A model generated the notes under the pieces. That model did no database searches and was not told where the DNA came from. It worked only from the letters and a program-made list of their open reading frames with translations. From positions 62,001-126,000 of the forward strand of contig BSBG01000007.1 in the NCBI GenBank assembly GCA_030159235.1: 64,000 nucleotides of DNA, read 5' to 3'. Origin of the DNA: Bacillus safensis (GTDB lineage: Bacteria > Bacillota > Bacilli > Bacillales > Bacillaceae). This document shows positions 44,690 to 52,087 of the stretch, piece by piece; positions within the stretch are counted from its first letter, which is position 1, and every line of letters starts with the position of its first letter. The position numbers and the translations under genes are program-made.

Positions 44690-46014
44690 CAAAACAACTG
44701 GCTGAGGCCGTGCTTTCTGCTGATCCGCTGCAAGATCAGCGGGCTGTTGAAATGGCTCGAAATGGTCTGCTAGATGCTGCGGCATCAGCGCTTGCTGCGA
44801 AAGAGGATGAAGGGATTCAGAAGCTGATGGCGCTTGTGGAACAGGAAGGCGGCGCCGCTCAGATTCCTGTTATGGGACAAGGGAAGAAGGTCAGCCGTCA
44901 ATCCGCAGCGATGTTAAACGGCTACCTCATCCATGCCCTTGATTATGATGATGTTCATTCAGATGTGAGAGGACACCCAAGTGCGGTCATCATTCCATCA
45001 CTGCTTTCACAGCTGACAGATAGCAAAGAGTATGGTGATCGGTTTTTAGCGGCCTACATCACAGGTGTCGAAGTGATGGCAAGGCTTGGCGAATCCATCG
45101 GCAAGGCGCATTATGAACGAGGCTGGCATAATACAGGAACACTTGGAGCCATTGCGGCAGTATGTGCCATTGGTTATTTGAAACAAGTCTCGCAGGAAGA
45201 GCTGACGAAAGCGATCGGCTTTGCTGGAGCGCAATCAGCTGGAATGCGAAAGCAATTCGGCTCTGATATGAAACCATTACAAGCCGGCTTAGCTGCTAAA
45301 ACAGCGGTGTGGTCCATAGATTTAGCTTGTTCAGGTTTTGGCGGGAATGATTCAGTACTTGATGGCGCCCTTGGTTTCTTTTCACTTTATGGGGATCAGG
45401 AGCTGGCAGAAAGCCGATTACTAGAGGGCTATGGTTCTACATGGCGTATTGTCGCGCCGGGGCTATGGTTCAAAATATATCCGTTCTGCTCAGCTGCACA
45501 TCATGCAGCCGATGCAATCCTTTCATTAATGAGAGAGCATGCTTTCTTACCTGAGCAGGTGAAACAGGCCGATGTCGTATTCCCGCCAGGCGGAGATGCA
45601 GCGCTTATTGAGCGGACACCTTTAACTGGAGAAGAAGGACGATTCAGTGTCGAATACGTCATCGCACTTGCCATATTTGGACAGACACTCACACTGGATG
45701 CCTTTACGAAAAAAACCATTCCATCATACATGCGAACGTGGATGAAAAGGGTGAGCAGAGAATATGATCAAACGATAGAGCCCCATCCAGACGCTGTTCC
45801 AAAAGGACGTTTTACGATTGTGAAGCTTACCTTATTTGACGGTACCACCATCAGCAAGCGGATCGATATTCCGCAGGGAGCACCCGGAAACGCGCTATCG
45901 ATAGACGACATCATGAAAAAGTTAAACAGTGTGACAGACGATTCGCATGCTCAGCTTATGTTACAGGCAGTTGAAGAGGGGAATGATTCTTCTTATTTGC
46001 AGCTTTTGGCATAA
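44680..46014 (+). CDS. yxeQ: MmgE/PrpD-family protein, YxeQ-like
   Basis: A 444-residue MmgE/PrpD-fold protein, the family of 2-methylcitrate dehydratase and iminodisuccinate epimerase. The conserved blocks are SAAMLNGYLIHALDYDDVH, HPSAVIIPSLL, GWHNTGTLGAIAAVCAIG and KIYPFCSAAHHAADAI. In B. subtilis yxeQ closes the same operon; its exact step is not established, perhaps epimerising a stereoisomer of the substrate. The ATG overlaps sndB, so translation is coupled. Confidence 0.9.
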   Translation: MELTKQLAEAVLSADPLQDQRAVEMARNGLLDAAASALAAKEDEGIQKLMALVEQEGGAAQIPVMGQGKKVSRQSAAMLNGYLIHALDYDDVHSDVRGHPSAVIIPSLLSQLTDSKEYGDRFLAAYITGVEVMARLGESIGKAHYERGWHNTGTLGAIAAVCAIGYLKQVSQEELTKAIGFAGAQSAGMRKQFGSDMKPLQAGLAAKTAVWSIDLACSGFGGNDSVLDGALGFFSLYGDQELAESRLLEGYGSTWRIVAPGLWFKIYPFCSAAHHAADAILSLMREHAFLPEQVKQADVVFPPGGDAALIERTPLTGEEGRFSVEYVIALAIFGQTLTLDAFTKKTIPSYMRTWMKRVSREYDQTIEPHPDAVPKGRFTIVKLTLFDGTTISKRIDIPQGAPGNALSIDDIMKKLNSVTDDSHAQLMLQAVEEGNDSSYLQLLA

Positions 46015-46023
46015 TCCCGAAAA

Positions 46024-46048
46024 AGGCCCATCCATCGAGATGAGCCTC
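46024..46048 (+). terminator. Hairpin after yxeQ
   Basis: AGGCCCATC pairs with GATGAGCCT (one mismatch), loop CATCGA; no T-run, so weak as an intrinsic terminator by itself. The dispersed repeat follows directly. Confidence 0.5.
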
Positions 46049-46052
46049 TGCA

Positions 46053-46197
46053 TGTAGACAAACCCTCGCATTCCGCGCTGGTGCTCACGAATGTCGAATT
46101 CGATCCAGTGCTCGAACTTCCTAGACTTCAAAGGTTTTCTATCACGCTGAAAAGAATAAAAAGGGCTAAGATAAAGATCATTCTAGCCCTTTTTATT
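46053..46197. repeat. Dispersed intergenic repeat, copy 2
   Basis: Homologous to 8670-8832 along its whole length, in the same orientation. The end hairpin pairs 46155-46168 with 46184-46197, including TAAAAAGGGCTA with TAGCCCTTTTTA around the conserved loop AAAGATC. The A-run and T-run on either side make it a plausible bidirectional terminator between yxeQ and the converging GAF-STAS gene. Confidence 0.8.
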
Positions 46198-46206
46198 AAA
46201 AATCAT

Positions 46207-47052
46207 TTATTCATTTTTCGTAAACGTCAACCCAATATGAGCAAGTGCCTGCGGCAAATCTTTGCGAATCGTGATGTCTTTAAATGAAATATTTGACTGA
46301 ATTGCACTTAAAGCAAGGTCTTGCTTAATTCCTGTTAAGACAGCTGAAATTCCTAAGAGCCGTAGCGTTTGTGCGTAGTTGACCAAATATTGAATGCTTT
46401 GTTCATTCAGGCTTTTTGTTCCCGATACATCAATGACCAAATGAGAGAGAGACAGCCTGTAGCTTTCCTGTAAAATGGTTTCTAAAATATGCTGAGCACG
46501 TGTCTCTTCGATATCACCAAGTAGAGGAAGCACAGCGACGCCATCAACAACTGGTACGATCGGTACAGATAATTGCTGAATCTGCCGGTTGGCACGGTCT
46601 AGCTCAAGGACATAGCTTAACAAAGAAGCCATCGTTTCAAACATATACACATGCTCTTCTGTAAAATGCTGCGGCTTCACATCAAGTCCGCAAATCGTTC
46701 CGTAGTTTGTACCATCTGTAAAATCAATGGGAACACCAATGAACGAGCCGCCTTGAAGTCGTTTCGTGACCTCTAAGTATTTAGAACGGTCATCCATCGA
46801 AATGTCAGGAATCACAAGGGTATCCCGATGATCGACTGCCAGCTTGCAAAATGTCTTTTCGTAAGGAAGTTCTTCCCCTTCTTCAAGAAGCTGCTCGTCT
46901 TGATTTAGCACCTTTACAATATGATTGGTGTTTTGATCATTTTTAGCAATAAACAGTGTGTTCACTTCAATGAATTGACTCATCATGTTTAAAATACTAG
47001 TAGAAGCATCATGAAAATTGCGAAACTGTTTTAATAGTTGTTGACGAGGCAT
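46207..47052 (-). CDS. GAF-STAS protein, RsbR-like stressosome paralogue
   Basis: A 281-residue protein from the ATG after AAGGAG (47052). Residues about 20-165 form a GAF-type sensor domain (VNTLFIAKNDQNTNHIVKVL, GGSFIGVPIDFTDGTNYGTICGLD). Residues about 175-275 form a STAS domain with IVPVVDGVAVLPLLGDI, LVIDVSGTK and LLGISAVLTGIKQDLA, the RsbR-type pattern. The TGI threonine, corresponding to an RsbT phosphorylation site, is kept, but the VDT segment is KSLNEQ. RsbR paralogues form stressosomes that gate the general stress response (SigB). A GAF sensor here would detect a different cue from the globin- or LOV-type paralogues; the cue is unknown. Confidence 0.85.
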   Translation of the reverse strand: MPRQQLLKQFRNFHDASTSILNMMSQFIEVNTLFIAKNDQNTNHIVKVLNQDEQLLEEGEELPYEKTFCKLAVDHRDTLVIPDISMDDRSKYLEVTKRLQGGSFIGVPIDFTDGTNYGTICGLDVKPQHFTEEHVYMFETMASLLSYVLELDRANRQIQQLSVPIVPVVDGVAVLPLLGDIEETRAQHILETILQESYRLSLSHLVIDVSGTKSLNEQSIQYLVNYAQTLRLLGISAVLTGIKQDLALSAIQSNISFKDITIRKDLPQALAHIGLTFTKNE

Positions 47053-47178
47053 TGTTTTAGGACTCCTTGTAGCTCCGATCACATGCCGGAACAGATAGTT
47101 GATTTGTCTCTATCATACAAAATCAAACGAGAAATAGATACACTTTAATGCGCAAAAACAATCGAATCCGGCAAGATC

Positions 47179-47212
47179 AAAAAAGACTGCCGATCCGAAG
47201 ATCTGGCAGTCT
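47179..47212 (-). terminator. Terminator of the aspartate kinase gene
   Basis: On the minus strand, AGACTGCC pairs with GGCAGTCT, with an inner GATC/GATC stem, followed by six T. Confidence 0.85.
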
Positions 47213-47217
47213 GCTGA

Positions 47218-48603
47218 TTAAAGGGAGACAGGGACAGTAGACAGAGAGAAAAATTCCTCATACAGGGCTTGAACGGCTTCTTTTTCTTGAGCCGCTTTGA
47301 CGCCAAACATCATACTGACCTCAGAGGAGCCTTGATTAATCATTTCAATATTGACCTTCGCTTTTGACAGTGCCTTTGCTGCTCTTGCTGTTGTCCCCAC
47401 ATTATGACGCATCGCTTCCCCTACGACCATAATGAGCGATAGATTCCGTTCTAATACAACCTCATCTGCATCAAGCACAAGCTTCAAGCGGTCTAGCAGC
47501 TCTTGTTCAATATGCTGCTCCTCCAGCTGATCCTGCCTTAAAATAATCGTCATATCATCTATGCCAGAAGGAACGTGCTCATACGTAAGCCCATATTCCT
47601 CTAGCGTTTGCAGCACCTTACGCCCAAAGCCGACTTCTCTGTTCATCAAATATTTGCTAATGTAAATGCTACAAAATCCATTATCTGAGGCGATTCCAAC
47701 AACAGGTCCATTTGTATGATCGCGCTGATTCACAATTTTTGTGCCTTTTGCCGAAGGATTATTGGTGTTTTTAATCTGAACCGGAATGCCTGCACGGAAG
47801 GCTGGAATGAGTGCTTCATCATGAAAAACAGAAAATCCAGCATACGACAGCTCGCGCATTTCCCGATACGTCAGCTCTGTAATCTCTTTTGGTTCATGAA
47901 CAATCGTTGGATTCACAGCGTAGACAGCATCCACATCTGTAAAGTTTTCATACACATCTGCCTTTAGGCCGTTCGCCAAAATGGAACCGGTAATATCGGA
48001 GCCGCTTCGCGAAAAGGTGACGATATCTCCCGCTAAACTAAAGCCAAAAAAGCCAGGGAATATAATGATGCCAGAACGCTCTCTTAATTTGTACAAATGA
48101 TCATATGATTCCGGGAGGACTTGCGCATGGCCAGGTTCATCGCTTACAAATAAACCAGCTTCCTTTGGATTCACATAATGAGCTTCGACACCCTGGTGAC
48201 GGAAATACGCAGCAATGAGCTTTGCATTATTGTCTTCACCGCTTGCTTTGATGGCATCAAGATAGCACTCAGGGCGAGATGAATCAGCCTGTAATAATGC
48301 GTCTAGATCTTGCCTGATGGTGTCGATAATGTCTTGATCTAAACCGAGTTCATCTGCAATTGAAGCATACCGCTCAATGACGGCTTCCTGTAAGTCATGT
48401 GCTTCACCTAAACGTAAATATTGTTCACCACAGCTAATTAATAGATCGGTGACCTTCGTATCCGTTGAATGCCGTTTTCCTGGTGCGGAAACAACGACTG
48501 CTTTTCGAGCTGGATCTGCTGTTACAATGTCAAATACCTTTTGCAGCTGCTTGCCAGATGCAAGTGAACTGCCACCAAATTTCACGACCTTCAATGCATA
48601 CAT
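47218..48603 (-). CDS. thrD: Aspartate kinase, YclM/ThrD-type
   Basis: A 461-residue monofunctional aspartokinase making aspartyl-phosphate for Lys, Met and Thr synthesis. The N-terminal kinase motif is KVVKFGGSSLASGKQL; FSRSGSDITGSILANGL lies near 210-225; two C-terminal ACT repeats follow (RKVLQTLEEYGLTYEHVPSG and KALSKAKVNIEMINQGSSE). Length agrees with B. subtilis YclM (454), the threonine-regulated isozyme. No lysine riboswitch is seen upstream, in line with this. AGGAGA precedes the ATG. Transcribed alone. Confidence 0.93.
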   Translation of the reverse strand: MYALKVVKFGGSSLASGKQLQKVFDIVTADPARKAVVVSAPGKRHSTDTKVTDLLISCGEQYLRLGEAHDLQEAVIERYASIADELGLDQDIIDTIRQDLDALLQADSSRPECYLDAIKASGEDNNAKLIAAYFRHQGVEAHYVNPKEAGLFVSDEPGHAQVLPESYDHLYKLRERSGIIIFPGFFGFSLAGDIVTFSRSGSDITGSILANGLKADVYENFTDVDAVYAVNPTIVHEPKEITELTYREMRELSYAGFSVFHDEALIPAFRAGIPVQIKNTNNPSAKGTKIVNQRDHTNGPVVGIASDNGFCSIYISKYLMNREVGFGRKVLQTLEEYGLTYEHVPSGIDDMTIILRQDQLEEQHIEQELLDRLKLVLDADEVVLERNLSLIMVVGEAMRHNVGTTARAAKALSKAKVNIEMINQGSSEVSMMFGVKAAQEKEAVQALYEEFFSLSTVPVSL

Positions 48604-48643
48604 CTCCTATAGTAAAAATTTTCTCACAAATTGAATAGTTCCT

Positions 48644-48672
48644 ATTATCAACTCTTTTCTTCAAATTATCAA
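48644..48672 (-). promoter_or_regulatory. SigA promoter of the aspartate kinase gene
   Basis: On the minus strand, -35 TTGATA (48667-48672) and -10 GATAAT (48644-48649) with a 17-base spacer; the start codon is about 35 bases beyond the predicted transcript start. An ACAAAT-GT-ATTTGT inverted repeat lies upstream at 48695-48708. Confidence 0.7.
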
Positions 48673-48736
48673 GGATTTTTTCTTCACTAGAAATACAAAT
48701 GTATTTGTAGAGAGGACGATATCGTATGATGATATG

Positions 48737-48768
48737 AAAAAAGAGCCGGCCTTATGCCGAGCTCTTTT
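48737..48768 (-). terminator. Terminator of the ycnC-ycnB operon
   Basis: On the minus strand, AAAAGAGC(T)CGGC pairs with GCCGGCTCTTTT with a five-base loop, followed by T. Confidence 0.88.
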
Positions 48769-48770
48769 CC

Positions 48771-50204
48771 TTATGAAGAAGAGGAGGAGGAAGATAGCTC
48801 CTGCTTCATCACTTTATTATTACGTTTTGCCTTTAAGAAAAAGGAGAGAATGAGTCCAATGACCGCAATCAGACCAGAAATGAAAAATGATGTATTCATT
48901 CCATGAACGGCTGATTTTAATGGATTGGCCAATTCTGCATTTGCAGCAGAACTGCTCATGATGGAGACAAGCACGGCCGTCCCAATAGAGCCTCCCACTT
49001 GTCTCATCGTGTTATTCATCGCTGTCCCATGCGGGATTAAATGAGGCGGTAATGCGTTAATACCTGCTGTTGTTAGCGGCATCATGATCATCCCAACCCC
49101 GATTAAGCGAAGCGTGTAGGTGACCGTAATGAGAGCGATGGATGAATCAAGGGTGAGCAGCATAAATGGCAGGGTGGTCACGGTGAGAATCGTAAATCCG
49201 CCTAATGCGAGCCCTCTTCCGCCGACTTTATCAAAAATCCGTCCGATAATAGGTGACAGGAACCCCATAAAGAGAGCACCTGGCAATAAGATCAGCCCTG
49301 TATCAAGTGCAGACAACCCTCTGACATTCTGCGTATAAAGCGGCAGAATCGTCTCTGTACCAATCAATAAAGCAAAGACAAGCATCCCAAGGAAGGTTGT
49401 TAAGCTAAAGGTCGCAAATTTAAATACGCCAAACTCAAGCATCGGTCTTGTTAAATTCGATTGGCGTAGGATAAAGAAGAACAAGCTCACGGCGCCGACA
49501 ATTAGCGTAATGAGGACAGTCGCACTCGTCCAGCCATAGGTGCCGACACTAGAAAATCCATAAAGCAGCCCGCCGAAACCGAAGGACGACAAGATGACAG
49601 ATAAGACATCAATACGAGTCTCTCGCTGCTGTGTGACATTTTTCATTAAGAAGAAAGCAAGAATAAGGTCAATGATACCGATTGGCAAAACAATATAGAA
49701 TAAGGCCTTCCAGCTGAAGGAATCGACAATCCAGCCGCCAAGTGTTGGCCCAAGCGCTGGTGCGAACGAAATGACAAGTCCGACCATACCCATTGCCTGT
49801 CCGCGTTTTTCTTTTGGAAAAATAGTTAAAAAGATCGTTTGCATCAGCGGCATTAAAATCCCTGCACCGGCTGCCTGGACGATACGCGCTGCAAGTAACA
49901 CTGGGAAATTCGGTGCAAATGATGCAAGAATTGTACCGGCTGTGAAGATACTAAGCGCTGTTAAAACTAAAGAACGGCTCGAAAATTTCTCAATTAAGAA
50001 AGCCGTAATCGGGATGAGAATCCCGTTTGTCAGCATAAAGGCTGTTGTAAGCCACTGTCCTTTGCTGACATCAATATTGAAGTCCTCCATGATATGTGGG
50101 ATCGCTGGAATAAGAAGCGTTTGGTTTAAAATCGCAACGAATGCCCCAACGAGAAAAATCCCAACAATCACAGATCGATTGTAAGATGTTGTTGATTGGT
50201 TCAT
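48771..50204 (-). CDS. ycnB: DHA2-family MFS multidrug exporter, YcnB-like
   Basis: A 477-residue exporter with about fourteen helices (EmrB/QacA type). Motif D1 is at FVAILNQTLLIPAIPHIMEDF, and motif C of antiporters at GLVISFAPALGPTLGGWIVD. The C terminus ends in a run of seven Ser encoded by a near-repetitive stretch. The TetR regulator ycnC lies 16 bases upstream in the same operon, as in B. subtilis ycnC-ycnB. Likely exports hydrophobic drugs using the proton gradient; actual substrates are unknown. Confidence 0.9.
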   Translation of the reverse strand: MNQSTTSYNRSVIVGIFLVGAFVAILNQTLLIPAIPHIMEDFNIDVSKGQWLTTAFMLTNGILIPITAFLIEKFSSRSLVLTALSIFTAGTILASFAPNFPVLLAARIVQAAGAGILMPLMQTIFLTIFPKEKRGQAMGMVGLVISFAPALGPTLGGWIVDSFSWKALFYIVLPIGIIDLILAFFLMKNVTQQRETRIDVLSVILSSFGFGGLLYGFSSVGTYGWTSATVLITLIVGAVSLFFFILRQSNLTRPMLEFGVFKFATFSLTTFLGMLVFALLIGTETILPLYTQNVRGLSALDTGLILLPGALFMGFLSPIIGRIFDKVGGRGLALGGFTILTVTTLPFMLLTLDSSIALITVTYTLRLIGVGMIMMPLTTAGINALPPHLIPHGTAMNNTMRQVGGSIGTAVLVSIMSSSAANAELANPLKSAVHGMNTSFFISGLIAVIGLILSFFLKAKRNNKVMKQELSSSSSSS

Positions 50205-50220
50205 GTTATCCCTTCTTTAT

Positions 50221-51087
50221 CTATAAAATGATGCTTTTCAGCTGTGACACGTTTTGTGATAAAACGCTGTTTTTGCCTAAATAATCGAGCAGTGAGCTGA
50301 TTAAAAAGGTTCTCGGTTGGTCCTTTGATAATTCCTGATTGAGCAGCTCAAACGCAGAGAAGAGGTCGTCCTGTTCTTCTCCGTTTGGCAGTGAGTGAAG
50401 CTCTTGTTTGATCTTTGTTAAGTACGAATTGACAAGTTTTTCTTCGTCATATTCGTCTCGTGAGGAAAGCAAATAAGAGTTCATCAGCTCATCTGTTAAC
50501 ACAGGTTTAATGGAACAAGGCTTTTTCGATACACGATCCATCACACCGATGATCATTTCGGCAGCAATTTCTAACTGGATGTTTTTTTGATCAATCGCCA
50601 GCATTAAGATGAATTCTCTCATTAATCCATTGAGAACAATCACTAAATCCCACACATAAGGAGCGACAGATTCACCATATGTGCTTAAAATAATGTCTCT
50701 GTGCCGCTGCATGATAATGGAGCGTGTTTCACGTAAATGCTTAATGACAATGGGCGAATGCTGAGAAAAAGCTTCAAAGGACAACATATTCAAAAACTTA
50801 TGATTCTCTTTAAACTCTTCAAGCTCAAGCTTGATCTTCTTTGTGAATTTTTCCTTTTTGGACAGCGTCGTTTCTGAATGAATGATGCGCGAAATCTCCC
50901 TCATTTTTCGCTGATTGTATTTAATCAGTTCTAATAGAAGAGCTTCCTTTGAATCAAACAGTTTATAAATAGACGCTTTTGATATTTTACAGGCATCGGC
51001 AATTGACTGCATGGAGACACTCATATAGCCTTTTTGAGAAAACAATTTCTTCGATACCCGCAAAATCTCTTCTTGCTTTACTTTCAT
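50221..51087 (-). CDS. ycnC: TetR-family regulator, YcnC-like
   Basis: 288 residues, long for TetR but the same as YcnC. The N-terminal HTH (KQEEILRVSKKLFSQKG, MQSIADACKISKASIYKLF) is followed by a large helical effector domain. ATG 51087 is favoured (AAAGGA nine bases upstream) over the ATG 11 codons earlier. It is co-transcribed with the exporter and probably represses both. Confidence 0.88.
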   Translation of the reverse strand: MKVKQEEILRVSKKLFSQKGYMSVSMQSIADACKISKASIYKLFDSKEALLLELIKYNQRKMREISRIIHSETTLSKKEKFTKKIKLELEEFKENHKFLNMLSFEAFSQHSPIVIKHLRETRSIIMQRHRDIILSTYGESVAPYVWDLVIVLNGLMREFILMLAIDQKNIQLEIAAEMIIGVMDRVSKKPCSIKPVLTDELMNSYLLSSRDEYDEEKLVNSYLTKIKQELHSLPNGEEQDDLFSAFELLNQELSKDQPRTFLISSLLDYLGKNSVLSQNVSQLKSIIL

Positions 51088-51139
51088 CTTCATAAGTCCT
51101 TTCCGAATCGGTAAAACCATAGAGTCACAATGGAAACCG

Positions 51140-51184
51140 AGTGGTCACTTTGGCTATCATAACAAAACCAATGACTCTTGACAA
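51140..51184 (-). promoter_or_regulatory. Promoter and candidate operator of the ycnC-ycnB operon
   Basis: On the minus strand, -35 TTGTCA (51179-51184), 17-base spacer, -10 TATGAT (51156-51161). Just downstream, AGTGACCACT (51140-51149) has AGTG/CACT half-sites suited to a TetR dimer. Confidence 0.65.
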
Positions 51185-51200
51185 GAAAATGAATTTTAAA

Positions 51201-51227
51201 AAATACCTGTCTAGTTGACAGGTATTT
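51201..51227 (-). terminator. Terminator of the small lipoprotein gene
   Basis: Perfect 11-bp stem (AAATACCTGTC with GACAGGTATTT), loop of five, T-run on the minus strand. The stem includes the stop codon. Confidence 0.85.
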
Positions 51228-51603
51228 ATCCTTCTGCAAGTGCGGCATATATTTTTGTTTTACCGTGAAGTTCCACGATCAAAAGGTCTTCTCTCTCCTT
51301 CACAGAGTAAATAGCGGTCCCTTTTTTCAATTTAGAAGCTGTACCATGTTTAAAATTTTTGGTAGCTGTTTTCTGAATGATACCTAATTGTTCATGTTTT
51401 GTGACGTGTAAGGAAGTCGTCCAATCTACATTTGTTATATAGATCGTTTCTTCCCATTGAAATAAATCTGCCTGCTGATCGATAGCTAACCATTCTTCCG
51501 CACTAGGTGGTTTTGACTGGTAGTGATATTGGACTGACTGGCAGGCGCATAAGGAAAACGTGAGCAGCATGATCAATAAACTAAACCATATGTTACGTAT
51601 CAA
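51226..51603 (-). CDS. Small predicted lipoprotein of unknown function
   Basis: 125 residues. The signal peptide IWFSLLIMLLTFSL is followed by the lipobox-like LCAC, so the mature protein (about 105 residues) would be lipid-anchored outside the cell. The rest is hydrophilic with beta-strand-like stretches (EETIYITNVDWTTSLHVTK, KLKKGTAIYSVKEREDLLIV), reminiscent of small SH3-like or NEAT-sized folds, but I do not recognise a family. The gene is AT-rich compared with its neighbours and single, between the efflux operon and yczG. Confidence 0.75.
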   Translation of the reverse strand: MIRNIWFSLLIMLLTFSLCACQSVQYHYQSKPPSAEEWLAIDQQADLFQWEETIYITNVDWTTSLHVTKHEQLGIIQKTATKNFKHGTASKLKKGTAIYSVKEREDLLIVELHGKTKIYAALAEG

Positions 51604-51722
51604 AATCGGTTCCTTCCCTTCAAGGCAGCGTCTCTTAAGTAATGGACGTAAATGAAGTCAAATCGTTACATGCCTAGTCAGTTCATGAGTTTTAGATGAA
51701 TGAGATTGTATGTGAGCACAAA

Positions 51723-51742
51723 ATACGATACATTTATCGTAT
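51723..51742. promoter_or_regulatory. Palindromic operator at the yczG start
   Basis: ATACGATA (51723-51730) and TATCGTAT (51735-51742) form a perfect eight-base inverted repeat with four bases between, overlapping the presumed ATG at 51741. This is the size and layout of ArsR-family operators and suggests autoregulation. Confidence 0.6.
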
Positions 51743-52052
51743 GAATAAACCAAACCATCCAAACCAAGAAGACATGAGACTGATTTCAGTGCTGCACGCT
51801 TTGGCTGATCCTGTCCGTTTAGAAATAGTCCGCTGTTTAGCGGAAGCGGGGGAGAGGACTTGCGGCACATATGAAATGAACATTGCCAAATCTACGCTTT
51901 CCCATCACTTCAAAGTGCTGAGGGAGGCAGGCGTCGTGAAAGTGAGGATTGACGGGAAGCACCGTTACTATTCTTTAAGAAAAGAAGACATCGAGACTGC
52001 TTTTCCTGATCTTGTGTCATCTATTTTAAGAGTAGATAAAGAACGGTGGTAA
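51741..52052 (+). CDS. yczG: ArsR-family regulator, YczG-like
   Basis: About 103 residues with the complete winged helix ([53 protein letters not shown]). No ArsR metal-binding CVC motif is present in helix 3; a single Cys is in RTCG, so it may sense something other than a metal. ATG 51741 fits the YczG N terminus, but no clear ribosome binding site precedes it; ATG 51774 or the upstream ATG 51696 are alternatives. The location before gabR is as in B. subtilis. Confidence 0.85.
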   Translation: MNKPNHPNQEDMRLISVLHALADPVRLEIVRCLAEAGERTCGTYEMNIAKSTLSHHFKVLREAGVVKVRIDGKHRYYSLRKEDIETAFPDLVSSILRVDKERW

Positions 52053-52087
52053 GCCAGCTGTCTATGAAGAGCAGCTGGCTGTTTTAT
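52052..52087. terminator. Terminator between yczG and gabR
   Basis: AGCCAGCTG (52052-52060) pairs with CAGCTGGCT (52072-52080), followed by GTTTTATTT. The stem starts at the last base of the yczG stop codon. Confidence 0.85.

Noticed and set aside
48695-48708. ACAAAT/ATTTGT inverted repeat upstream of the aspartate kinase promoter as an operator
   Set aside because: Simple AT-rich symmetry upstream of the -35 with no known regulator; insufficient evidence.
48779-48800. Poly-Ser C terminus of YcnB as a frameshift artefact
   Set aside because: The run is followed by a normal stop and a proper terminator within a few bases; a slippage-prone tail is possible but no alternative frame gives a better end.
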